Positions 43,207 through 50,708 of a stretch of DNA of 64,000 bases are shown here, piece after piece. Source of the stretch: Bog-793 sp963803025. GTDB taxonomy: Bacteria > Actinomycetota > Acidimicrobiia > Acidimicrobiales > Bog-793. The notes beneath the pieces are model-generated. The model did no database searches. It saw only the letters and a program-made list of their open reading frames with translations, and was not told the DNA's origin. Where the stretch lies: the NCBI GenBank assembly GCA_963803025.1, contig CAWDKZ010000012.1:124001-188000 (forward strand), written 5' to 3'. Made by a program: the position numbers and the translations under genes. Position 1 is the first letter of the stretch; each line of letters starts with the position of its first letter.

Positions 43207-44243
43207 CGGATCGCCCCGGCGACGAGTTCGGCTTCGAGCACGTCGGCCGCCCGCCGGTACTCGGCAGCCAGCCAGTCGGCGCCTAAGTGGAGGTAGATCT
43301 GGGTCGAGGCGATCGAGCGGTGGCCGGCTTGTGCCTGGAGCGCTTCGAGTGACATGCCCGCTTCGCGAAGGCGCGTGAGACAGGTGTGGCGGAGCTCGTG
43401 GCAGGTGCCGTGCGCGAGCCCGGCCCGTCTTCTCGCCGAGGCGATGACCTCGTCGAGCCCCTCGGTTGACAGTGGGCCGCCGCGGCGCGGGCCTTTCAGG
43501 ACGACGAAGACCCGGTCCGTCGTCGCCTCTTCCGGTCGTTCGCTCTCCAAGTAGGAGGCCAAGGTCGAAAAGAACGTCGGCGACAACGGGACGAGGCGTT
43601 CGTGGCCGCCCTTTCCTTCGGCGACAAAGACACGGCACTCACCGAGCCGGATGTCTTCGAGGCGGAGCCCGAGCACCTCGGAGCGGCGAAGCCCACCCAA
43701 CAGCATCGCTTCGACGATCGCTCTGTCGCGGCGTGTCCGCAGCGCCGCAAGGAGGGCGATCGCTTCTTCTGGATCGAGGATCCGCGGCAGGCGACGCACG
43801 CCCCTCACCAACGGCGCGCCTCGCAGCTCTCTTCTGTTGCGCCGTGTCGGCAGGCCGCGCGGCACCGGGTTGGTCTCGATCGGAGTGTCGGCTCGGGCGA
43901 GCAGATATCCATAGAACGCGGAGACGGCCGCCAGCCGACGCATAACCGTCGCCGGTGCGAGCCCCGACGAAGCGTCGGGGAAGCGGACGACGTTCTCTGC
44001 GCCGGGCCGAGCCGTTTGCTGTGCTGTGACGAATTTGATGACGTCGGCCGGCGTCACGTCGATCGGGTCCTTCGCGACGATCGAGAAGAACGTCTTCAAG
44101 TCGTGCGTGTAGGCGCGAACCGTGTTCGGACGGGCGCGGCCCGAACAGAACTCCAAGAACGCGTCGATCAGCTCGTGACCGAGCTCGTAACGGACACCGC
44201 CTCCTTCGCGGGCGGTGCGAGACAGCTGCGGGGTAAAGACCAC
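43203..44243 (-). CDS. Tyrosine recombinase, XerC/D-like, first of the pair
   Basis: 346 residues. N-terminal core-binding domain (LIDAFLEFCSGRARPNTVRA, TVMRRLAAVSAFYGYLLAR), then catalytic residues: Arg in LLGGLRRSEVLGLR, Lys in VAEGKGGHERLVPL, HELRHTCLTRLRE, GHRSIASTQIYLHLG with the nucleophilic Tyr. Length and motifs are complete. It overlaps the second recombinase by four bases, so both are made together. No excisionase gene is seen. It starts 155 bases from tRNA-Ala scar 5. Confidence 0.92.
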   Translation of the reverse strand: MVFTPQLSRTAREGGGVRYELGHELIDAFLEFCSGRARPNTVRAYTHDLKTFFSIVAKDPIDVTPADVIKFVTAQQTARPGAENVVRFPDASSGLAPATVMRRLAAVSAFYGYLLARADTPIETNPVPRGLPTRRNRRELRGAPLVRGVRRLPRILDPEEAIALLAALRTRRDRAIVEAMLLGGLRRSEVLGLRLEDIRLGECRVFVAEGKGGHERLVPLSPTFFSTLASYLESERPEEATTDRVFVVLKGPRRGGPLSTEGLDEVIASARRRAGLAHGTCHELRHTCLTRLREAGMSLEALQAQAGHRSIASTQIYLHLGADWLAAEYRRAADVLEAELVAGAIR

Positions 44244-44309
44244 GGTCGTCCTCCTGTTCTGGCCTCCCCGCTCGGAGAAAGTCTCCCCGAGCGGTCAGCC
44301 GAACTGGCG

Positions 44310-44343
44310 GATCACCCGTATAAGTGGATTACCCGTATAAGTG
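44310..44343 (+). repeat. Tandem 17-base direct repeat at the recombinase promoter
   Basis: GATCACCCGTATAAGTG (44310-44326) is followed directly by GATTACCCGTATAAGTG (44327-44343), one mismatch. It lies 67 bases upstream of the recombinase start and is also the inverted partner of 41788-41802, so it could serve both as element end and as autoregulatory site. Before it, CTCGGAGAAAGTCTCCCCGAG-like bases (44271-44292) can form a hairpin. Confidence 0.65.
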
Positions 44344-44357
44344 CCGTACTGGGACAC
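44341..44357 (+). repeat. GTGCC-GTACTG palindrome, copy 1
   Basis: GTGCC-GTACTGG-GACAC, four of five arm positions paired, with a 7-base spacer. It overlaps the end of the direct repeat at the recombinase promoter and lies 41 bases from scar 5. Confidence 0.5.
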
Positions 44358-44397
44358 CAACCCTGCGGTCGCCATAGCCCCTGAGCTGGGAATTCTC

Positions 44398-44632
44398 TGG
44401 TGGAGGTGAGCCGACTCGAACCGCCGACTTCCACGTTGCGAAAATGGATCGTCGCAACCTTGTGAACAGGACTTACGCGAATTCACCGCTTCTCGCTTGC
44501 GGCAGCACGCGGCAGCACACGGCAGGATGCGGAATTTCAGACGCGCCCGTTCGCGCCCGTGACGCGCCCGCAGCGGAGGGTCAATCCATCCGAGTCAAGA
44601 CACTCCACCGACTTGCCCCGGAAATGCCGCTC
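44398..44632 (-). repeat. tRNA-Ala 3'-half scar 5 plus element arm
   Basis: 44398-44442 copies tRNA-Ala from the encoded CCA to the anticodon loop with one change (44412), then the common arm runs to about 44632 (CGGAAATGCCGCTC), the same end point as scars 1 and 2. It directly follows the recombinase pair, making that pair the best candidate for the enzyme behind the scars. Confidence 0.85.
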
Positions 44633-44762
44633 TTGAGCTGTCGATCTGGCGTGGGCCCCTACCGGGGCGGACCGGCTTTCGGAGCGCCGATCTGTTCGCG
44701 TCCATCCCCGACCGCTTGGGGAATCGAGTGGATAGGTACCCGCAGACCAGCCAAACTCTGGC

Positions 44763-45467
44763 ATGGACGACACTCTCGCTCCAACCAGCGATCCCGGCGA
44801 GGTCGAGGCCCGCCTGGCTTTGCCGCTGGCCGAAGCACTGCTCACCCAGCGGGCGGTCCGCCGGGTCCTAACCGACCCGGTCGACGACCGCCTCGTGCTG
44901 CGATGTTTGGAGTTGGCCCTGGAAGCGCCGACTGCCTCGAACGGCCAGAGCTGGGAGTTCGTGGTCGTGAAGGATCGCGCCGTGAAGGCATCGCTCGCAG
45001 CGCAGTACCGGCGGATATGGAGGCTGTACGGCGGGCTTGGTCGGCTGATCAAGACCGACGAGCAGACGACCAAGATCCGGAAGTCGGTCCATTGGCAGGT
45101 CGAGCACTTCGAGGAGATCCCAGTTCTTGTCGTGTGCTGCCTGCGAGGCAGTGCCCGAGTGCCCTTTGTCCCCAACCCTCCGTTCGTCGCGTCGAGCCAC
45201 TACGGGTCGGTGTACCCCAGCGTCCAGAACCTCCTCTTGGCAGCGAGGTCCGTCGGCCTCGGCGGTGCGCTCATCACCATGCCGCTGTGGTCCAACACCG
45301 TGGCTCGCAGGATCCTCAAGCTGCCCTTGAGCGTGGAGCCGTGCTGCATCGTGACCCTCGGCTGGCCCAAGGGCCACTACGGCCGCAAGGCTCGCAAACC
45401 GATCGGCACGGTCGTCCACCTCGACCAGTACGGCCACCAACCTTGGCGTGACGAGGCGCCGGGCTGA
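44763..45467 (+). CDS. Nitroreductase family protein
   Basis: 234 residues. FMN-binding elements are visible: LLTQRAVRRVLTDPVDDRLV at the N-terminus, LALEAPTASNGQSWEFVVV, the dimer helix YGSVYPSVQNLLLAARSVGLG, GALITMPL and the final VTLGWPKGHYGRKARKP. It is an NAD(P)H-dependent flavin reductase of nitro or quinone compounds. It is probably cargo of the element between scar 5 and the tRNA. A single gene. Confidence 0.88.
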   Translation: MDDTLAPTSDPGEVEARLALPLAEALLTQRAVRRVLTDPVDDRLVLRCLELALEAPTASNGQSWEFVVVKDRAVKASLAAQYRRIWRLYGGLGRLIKTDEQTTKIRKSVHWQVEHFEEIPVLVVCCLRGSARVPFVPNPPFVASSHYGSVYPSVQNLLLAARSVGLGGALITMPLWSNTVARRILKLPLSVEPCCIVTLGWPKGHYGRKARKPIGTVVHLDQYGHQPWRDEAPG

Positions 45468-45834
45468 TCCTCCACGTCGCCGAGGGAACACCATCTTCTG
45501 GTCCCACGTGGAGTGCTCCGGACATCGGGCCAAGCCATTCAGGCGCGGAGGTCAAAACCACCTCGGGACCGCATAGATTGTTCTGCCGAACTGCCTCCGG
45601 AGCCCGACTTGGCCGCGCCGGAATCGCTGTTACGCGTCCGTGTGGCTGTCCCAGAACGCGCGCCCGCGTAACCCGGCCGGGCTCGCCCCGAGGTGCCGTA
45701 CTGCCGCACCGAACCGGCGTTTAGAGATACAGAGCAGCCACTTAGCTGAACATTATGGGATGCGCGTGGAAAGCACGACCGTTCATGCCATCGCAAACGT
45801 GCGACCGATCCGCCCACCAATGACGCAGCTACGG
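45468..45834. other. Intergenic with a palindrome and mosaic repeats
   Basis: No gene is seen. It contains the second GTGCC-GTACTG palindrome (45692-45710) and a CTGTCCCAGAACGCGCG motif (about 45646) also seen near 33620. Confidence 0.35.
45692..45710 (+). repeat. GTGCC-GTACTG palindrome, copy 2
   Basis: GGTGC-CGTACTGCC-GCACC: five-base perfect arms around a 9-base spacer containing the conserved CGTACTG. It lies in the spacer between the nitroreductase and antiporter genes. Confidence 0.5.
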
Positions 45835-46956
45835 TCACTTGGCAATCTGGAGGAGCCCTACGATTCCCACGACGTAGATCAGAATTGCCAAGCAAGAATC
45901 CGGTCCCAGCCGATGGGGTCGTGAAGGACGAACGATGACACCGCCGATGTACACCGCTGTCAACGCCAAGCTAAGTCCAGCCAACCATCCATTCGCCGCT
46001 CCTGCTGTCGGCAGTACGGGTTTCGCCGCCACTAGGTCTGCCACCAAGAACAGACATAGCTGAAACGCATTGCCACCAAATACATCGCCAATCGCGAGTT
46101 GATGGTCACCCAGACGCACGGCTTCGATGCCCGAACTGATCTCCGGTAGCGCCGTCGCCATCGCCAGCACGGTTGCGCCAAAGACGACTCCATTAATGCC
46201 GGCGCGGTTTGCCAAATCGTTACCGCTGATTTCGAGAGCTACACCGGCCAACAGAGTCACCGCCGCTGAGATGCCGAACAGGGTTACAACGCGCATCGTC
46301 GAATGCTTTGCACGCGCAGCGTCGGCGACCGGATGGCGCTCGCGACGATGAGGTCGCCCGGGCTGACTGCCCGCCATTATCACCTTCCACTTTGGATGCG
46401 ACCGCGTCCGATTCAGCGCCCACACTCCGCCGATCCAGACGACCACGATCACGAGTGACGCTGGACTGATTCGCCCAGCGATCTTCACTGACGCCGGCAA
46501 CAAAGCGCCCATAATCACAACCGACACCGTGAGCACCACAAGCAAGCCTTCGAGGACTGGCACGAGCGACCCGACGAGATATGTCAGCGGTCTGGTAGCA
46601 AAAAGATCACACACCACCAGCACCATCGTTGCCGTAGCTATGCCGCCGATTAGGTTTCCGGCTGCCAAGCCGAGGTGGCCCGACTCCGCCGCTGAGATAG
46701 TGACCGCCAACTCCGGCAAGCTTCCGGCGATGGCAAGCAGCACCATTCCACCGAGCGCGTCCCCAATTCGGAGCCGCCGATCAAGTTCATCTGTTGATTT
46801 CGAAAGCTCGACACCGGCGACCCAGGTGGCCGCGGACGCGACAACGAACACGACGAGCTCCACGAACACGGACCCGGACGACACATCGTCATCATGGCCG
46901 ACTCGGTGGCAGTCCCACAATGAGCATTGAACGAAGACGTCGGCGCGTCTCAACAC
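45835..46956 (-). CDS. Sodium/calcium exchanger (CaCA) family antiporter
   Basis: About 350-370 residues with ten membrane helices in two inverted halves. The two alpha-repeats that coordinate the ion are GGMVLLAIAGSLPELAVTIS and GVVFGATVLAMATALPEISS, both with the conserved Pro-Glu. A basic cytoplasmic loop (PHRRERHPVADAARAKHS) separates the halves. It should exchange Ca2+ or another cation for Na+ or H+. The N-terminal 20 residues before VFVELVVFVVA are doubtful; a start near 46890 is likely. Confidence 0.85.
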   Translation of the reverse strand: MLRRADVFVQCSLWDCHRVGHDDDVSSGSVFVELVVFVVASAATWVAGVELSKSTDELDRRLRIGDALGGMVLLAIAGSLPELAVTISAAESGHLGLAAGNLIGGIATATMVLVVCDLFATRPLTYLVGSLVPVLEGLLVVLTVSVVIMGALLPASVKIAGRISPASLVIVVVWIGGVWALNRTRSHPKWKVIMAGSQPGRPHRRERHPVADAARAKHSTMRVVTLFGISAAVTLLAGVALEISGNDLANRAGINGVVFGATVLAMATALPEISSGIEAVRLGDHQLAIGDVFGGNAFQLCLFLVADLVAAKPVLPTAGAANGWLAGLSLALTAVYIGGVIVRPSRPHRLGPDSCLAILIYVVGIVGLLQIAK

Positions 46957-47408
46957 GACTGCTTATCCGTTGGCAATACGCAGTTGGATGACTTGCGAGC
47001 ATCCTGCTATCAGCTCAAGCAACAAGCACAGATCAATCAGTCAGCGCCGCGCCAGCCGCACCCAACGTACGGCAAGTATCCCCTTCGTTGCAGGAGACGA
47101 ATTGGTGATGAGCTTCCCCACACAGGGTCTGAGAGCACAGAACGTTCCGCCAAGAGCGCCCCAGCCGGTGGGCTGGCCGCGACTGAATCGGCGATCGGAG
47201 TTGACAAAGGTCGCCGATAACGCGCGCCCGCTCAGTGGTCAGACGTGTTGCAGAAGTGCCGTACTGAGGCACCGTTCGTGTGGTATCCACGGCCTTCGAC
47301 AAAGCGCCGAAGCCACCCTCGGGGGGATCTCAGTTGATGCGCCGCGCGCCCGAGCCATTTTTCGAGGGTGCCGCAGGCTTCCCGAATAGCCTCTGACCTG
47401 GGGTTCTT
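46957..47408. other. Spacer between antiporter and tRNA-Ala
   Basis: No gene is seen. It carries palindrome copy 3 at 47254-47270, and its last 66 bases (47343-47408) are the native tRNA 3' flank duplicated at scar 4. Confidence 0.45.
47254..47270 (+). repeat. GTGCC-GTACTG palindrome, copy 3
   Basis: GTGCC-GTACTGA-GGCAC: perfect 5-bp arms with a 7-base spacer, the geometry of a tyrosine-recombinase core site. It lies 139 bases from the 3' end of tRNA-Ala. Confidence 0.5.
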
Positions 47409-47411
47409 TGG

Positions 47412-47484
47412 TGGAGGTGAGCGGACTCGAACCGCCGACTTCCACGTTGCGAACGTGGCGCTCTACCAGCTGAGCTACACCCCC
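47412..47484 (-). tRNA. tRNA-Ala(CGC)
   Basis: A 73-base cloverleaf on the minus strand. Acceptor GGGGGTG/CACCTCC (one G-T wobble), D arm GCTCAGCTGGTAGAGC, anticodon arm CCACG-TTCGCAA-CGTGG with anticodon CGC, T arm with GTTCGAGTC, discriminator A. CCA is encoded (47409-47411). It decodes GCG. It is the intact parent of five displaced 3' halves within the preceding 27 kb. The 5' half beyond the anticodon loop occurs only here. Confidence 0.96.
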
Positions 47485-47640
47485 AGGAAACGGCCAGGAC
47501 TGGGCCGTGGACCCGGAACTCGCACGAGAATAGTCCCGCGCTGCCAACTGCTCGTCGGCCGAGAAGGACACCGAATCGGCGGTCGCGGTTTCGCCCCTTG
47601 GCGGTTTCTCTGGGTCGTCCGCCGGAGCGAGAATCGGGTG

Positions 47641-48228
47641 CTAAGCGGGCCTACCGGGAGCGACTGCTCGGGGCCGAGCGGGCTCGACCGACTCCGGCAC
47701 GACAGCGAGGCCCCCGTTCCCAGTGGCGAAGACGCGCCGCTCCAGTTCGGCCCCGGCTTCGTCGGCGGTGACCGGCATCGCGACGATCTTGCGCGCCCGC
47801 TCGGCAGCAAGCGCTTCCGCGGTGGCGCACCGGACGAGCATCGCCAGATACACGCCGGTGACCGTCGCCAGCAGAACCGCCACGACCCAGAAGGCGCGCA
47901 GCGAGGGAACCGCCCCGATGAGCAGCGTCGAGAGAATGCCCGACCCCAAAAGGAGAAGCGCCTCACGTCGGCGGGAGCGCCGCTCGTCGATGCGCGCCTG
48001 CACAGCCCGCACGGCCGCGAGCTGAGTCTTGTCGAGCGGAGGCGCCCCAGCTCGCCGGCCGTCAGATCCACGGGCCGAACCGACGAAGTTCTCGTGGACA
48101 CGTCCGAGGAGTTCCGTCTGGTGGTGGAAGCGCGCGACCGACGAGACGAGCTGGAATTCAGAAAGCTTGCGTACCGCGATCGGGAGGACGACGACGAGCC
48201 AGATGAGCACGAGGACGAGTACGACCAT
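47641..48228 (-). CDS. SepX/GlpR-like divisome membrane protein
   Basis: 195 residues. A first helix (VVLVLVLIWLVVVLPIAV) is followed by a cytoplasmic segment with SSVARFHHQTELLGRVH, then a basic coiled region (RIDERRSRRREALLLL), two more helices (LLIGAVPSLRAFW, VVAVLLATVTGVYLAML) and a soluble tail. This order matches the actinobacterial SepX/GlpR family, which as I recall sits near MoeA-like Glp genes and links to FtsZ/Wag31. Here the molybdenum-cofactor gene moaC is the upstream neighbour. The assignment is by architecture. Confidence 0.55.
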   Translation of the reverse strand: MVVLVLVLIWLVVVLPIAVRKLSEFQLVSSVARFHHQTELLGRVHENFVGSARGSDGRRAGAPPLDKTQLAAVRAVQARIDERRSRRREALLLLGSGILSTLLIGAVPSLRAFWVVAVLLATVTGVYLAMLVRCATAEALAAERARKIVAMPVTADEAGAELERRVFATGNGGLAVVPESVEPARPRAVAPGRPA

Positions 48229-48346
48229 CCCGTCGCTTTCCTTTTCGTCAGCCGATCCCTACGGTCGACTCGACGCTAACGGACAGGCGCTCGCTGGCGG
48301 TGGATTGAAGATCAGGCGCGTTGCGACGGTGAATCCACCGCCCTGG

Positions 48347-48850
48347 TCAGGAGGTGGGCGACAGGGCGCCGCCGTCGGTGCGCCGCCACGAGCCCGACCG
48401 ACCGCCACTTTTCTCCCAGAGCTGGAGTTCACCGATCGTCATCGACCGGTCCGAGGACTTGCACATGTCGTAGACGGTGAGCGCGGCGATCGCGCACGCC
48501 GCCATCGCCTCCATCTCGACCCCGGTGCGATCGAACGCCTCAACGTTCGCCTCGACCTCGACGCAGTCGTCACCGATCGTGAAGTTGACGGAGACCTGTC
48601 CGACGAGCACCGGATAGCAGTACGGGATGAGCTCCGCGGTCCTCTTCGCCGCCTGGATCCCCGCGACGCGTGCCGCTCCGAGCACGTCGCCTTTCGTGAT
48701 GGCGTTCGTCGCGACCTTCGCCGTCGTCTCCGGCATCATCGTGACCTTGCAACGCGCCTGGGCCCGCCGGTGCGTCGCATCCCGCGGCGCGACGTCACCC
48801 ATCCTCGCCGGACCGAGGGGATCGAGACGTGCGAGGTGCCGTTCCGACAT
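48347..48850 (-). CDS. moaC: Cyclic pyranopterin monophosphate synthase MoaC
   Basis: 167 residues from ATG 48850. MoaC motifs: ITKGDVLGAARVAGIQAAKR with the catalytic Lys, EANVEAFDRTGVEMEAMAAC with the Glu pair, and ALTVYDMCKS with the Asp and Lys. It converts the MoaA product to cPMP in molybdopterin synthesis. Odd: the normally invariant IPLCHPL reads IPYCYPV, so the His at E. coli position 77 is Tyr (codon TAT). Other active-site residues are intact. No moaA or moaE is nearby. Confidence 0.9.
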   Translation of the reverse strand: MSERHLARLDPLGPARMGDVAPRDATHRRAQARCKVTMMPETTAKVATNAITKGDVLGAARVAGIQAAKRTAELIPYCYPVLVGQVSVNFTIGDDCVEVEANVEAFDRTGVEMEAMAACAIAALTVYDMCKSSDRSMTIGELQLWEKSGGRSGSWRRTDGGALSPTS

Positions 48851-48933
48851 TCCGCCGAGTGTACGCAACACCATCGACCCCGTCGCACCGGGATGAGCTG
48901 GCGACCGGCGCCCGTGCCATGATCGGCGGCCGA

Positions 48934-48965
48934 TATACTTGGCACTCGAACACCTGGAGTGCTAG
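48934..48965 (+). promoter_or_regulatory. CIRCE element (HrcA operator) with overlapping -10-like box
   Basis: TTGGCACTC (48939-48947), nine bases, GAGTGCTAG (48957-48965). This matches the CIRCE consensus TTAGCACTC-N9-GAGTGCTAA except for the third base of each arm set (G) and the last base. TATACT (48934-48939) abuts it as a possible -10 box. It lies 36 bases before the FmdB-family gene, so HrcA repression of that gene is expected. Confidence 0.85.
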
Positions 48966-49001
48966 CCCCGGCGTCAGCAGGCCGGCTGGCGGAGGAACGC
49001 G

Positions 49002-49352
49002 ATGCCGACCTACGAGTACGTCTGCAAGAGCTGCGGCGACGGCTTCGAGGTCACACAGGCCTTCACGGACTCCCCGCTCACGACGTGCGACGAGTGCGGC
49101 GGGCCCTTGAAGAAGGTCTACGGATCGATCGGGATCGTGTTCAAAGGGACCGGCTTCTACCGGACCGAGAACCGAGCGACGAGCTCGACCCTGGCAGCGA
49201 CGAGCAACGGATCGTCGGCGGGCAAGGACGCCGCTGGCGCCCCCGAGCCCGTCTCGACCTCGACAAAGGACGCCGCGCCGAAACCCTCGAGCGCCGCGGG
49301 ATCGACTGACAAGACGGCGTCCGCGACGTCGACGACGGCTGCGAAGCCCTGA
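49002..49352 (+). CDS. FmdB family zinc-ribbon protein
   Basis: 116 residues. The FmdB domain is MPTYEYVCKSCGDGFEVTQA with CxxC, TTCDECGGPLKKVYG with CxxC, and GIVFKGTGFYRTE. Together they form a rubredoxin-like zinc ribbon. The C-terminal 55 residues are Ser/Thr/Ala-rich and probably disordered. GGAGG lies upstream of the start. These proteins are presumed regulators or metal chaperones. The CIRCE element just upstream places it in the HrcA heat-shock regulon, which suggests a proteostasis role (inference). Confidence 0.9.
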   Translation: MPTYEYVCKSCGDGFEVTQAFTDSPLTTCDECGGPLKKVYGSIGIVFKGTGFYRTENRATSSTLAATSNGSSAGKDAAGAPEPVSTSTKDAAPKPSSAAGSTDKTASATSTTAAKP

Positions 49353-49364
49353 CCGGAACGGACC

Positions 49365-50708
49365 TCAGCTCCCGCTCATCGCGACGTCACCGATCGCGAC
49401 CGTGACGCCGGCCGCGACGCTCGGGAGCCATTCGACGTCGCCACCCACGACCTCGATGCCCTGGAGCAGCTTCTGGATCGTCGACGCGATCGTGATCTCG
49501 CGTACGGGTTGGGCAAGCTCGCCACGGCTGATGAGGAGGCCCTCCGCCCCGACGGAGAAGTCGCCGCTCACCGGGTTCACACCCGAGTGGATGCCGGTGA
49601 CGCCCTGGACGAACAGCCCCTCGCCGACGGCCGCGAGCACCCCGGCCTGGTCGAGCTCGCCGGGGACGAGCGCGAGCGCCCGCGCACCCACCCCGGGGGT
49701 TGACTTGAATCCGGCGCGGACCGCCGACGCCGTCGAGCGGGCCCCTGCAAGCCGCGCCGAGTGGGTGTCGTAGAGGAAGGCGACGAGATTGCCCTCGTCG
49801 ATGAGCGGTACGCGCCGAGAGGCCAGGCCCTCGTCGTCATACCCGGAAGCGCCGAAGGCGAGCGGATTCGTCGGGTCCTCGACGAGCGTGAACAACGGCG
49901 CGGCGACTCGTTCGCCGAGGCGCTCGGCGAAGAGCGACCTCCCCTTGGCGACCTCCTCACCCGAGAGCATCCCGGCGAGCACCGCCAGCAGCGTCGCCGT
50001 AACCTCCCGGTCGAACACGGCCGTGACGCGGGCGCTCGCAGGCTTCGTCGCGCCGAGCATCCGGGTCGCCCGCAAGACCGCGTCCCCCGCCGCCTTCTCG
50101 ATCTCGAGCTCCGATGGCGCCCGGCACACGCTGTAGCCAGCGCCGGTCTGGGTGTCGTTCTCCTCGCCGGCGACCGCGTAGGCGACGAGATAGCAGGTCG
50201 TGGCGCGCGACGCCGCGCTGATGCCCGACGAGCTCGCGACGGCGGATTCGCTTTGGTCGTCGCCGTAGTCCGCGCTCACGACCTCGCGGATCCGGGCGTC
50301 GCCCGCCCGGACCCGTCGTTCCAGTTCCAACGCGAGGGCGATCTTTTCCTCCGTCGCCATCGAGCCAAGCGAGTCGTCCCACAGCTCGAGCGGGGCCGGC
50401 GCGACGCCGTCCGGCTCCGCCAGGCCGACGTTCGGGTCGGGCGTGGCGAACGAGGCGTTGTCACGCGCCTCGGCGAGCGCGTCCCGGGCGAGGGCCTCGT
50501 CGAGATTGCCGACGTAGGCGAAGCCCTGACGCGCGCCGGCGACCACCCGGATCCCGATGCCGGCGGATTCAGCCGACGAAAGCGATTCCACCTCGCCGCC
50601 GTAGGCGCGCACCTCCGTCTCGCGCTGCCAAGCGACGAAGGCCTCGACCTCCTCGCCCGGCTGCCCCCAGGAGGCGATCCTTTGCGCCAGGTCGAGCAGC
50701 TCAGCCAC
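49365..50708 (-). CDS. tldE: TldE/PmbA metalloprotease subunit
   Basis: 447 residues. The N-terminal TldD/PmbA domain has VEAFVAWQRETEVRAYGGEV and IGIRVVAGARQGFAYV. The C-terminal domain has VTAVFDREVTATLLAVLAG and GYDDEGLASRRVPLIDEG, with PVSGDFSVGAEGLLI near the end. As expected for TldE, no HExxxH is present. It forms a heterodimer with TldD that degrades peptides such as microcin B17 precursor and CcdA in E. coli. It overlaps tldD by eight bases. The client peptide here is unknown. Confidence 0.93.
   Translation of the reverse strand: MAELLDLAQRIASWGQPGEEVEAFVAWQRETEVRAYGGEVESLSSAESAGIGIRVVAGARQGFAYVGNLDEALARDALAEARDNASFATPDPNVGLAEPDGVAPAPLELWDDSLGSMATEEKIALALELERRVRAGDARIREVVSADYGDDQSESAVASSSGISAASRATTCYLVAYAVAGEENDTQTGAGYSVCRAPSELEIEKAAGDAVLRATRMLGATKPASARVTAVFDREVTATLLAVLAGMLSGEEVAKGRSLFAERLGERVAAPLFTLVEDPTNPLAFGASGYDDEGLASRRVPLIDEGNLVAFLYDTHSARLAGARSTASAVRAGFKSTPGVGARALALVPGELDQAGVLAAVGEGLFVQGVTGIHSGVNPVSGDFSVGAEGLLISRGELAQPVREITIASTIQKLLQGIEVVGGDVEWLPSVAAGVTVAIGDVAMSGS

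Larger units (their letters stand above)
41788..44324 (-). mobile_element. Candidate element: two overlapping tyrosine recombinases between inverted ends
   Basis: About 2.5 kb containing only the two recombinase genes. The left end TTACACGGGTGATC (41789-41802) matches the reverse complement of the right end, TTATACGGGTGATC (44310-44323), with a further partial match inside (CAGGCTTCGG against CAGTTCGG). The right end is duplicated in tandem (44327-44343). The arrangement recalls Tn554-type TnpA/TnpB pairs and recombinase-in-trio elements, but the third gene is absent. The exact ends are inferred. Confidence 0.5.

Noticed and set aside
20402..44442. The five tRNA-Ala 3' halves as tRNA genes
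   Set aside because: Each lacks the 5' acceptor strand, D arm and 5' anticodon stem, so none can fold into a tRNA.
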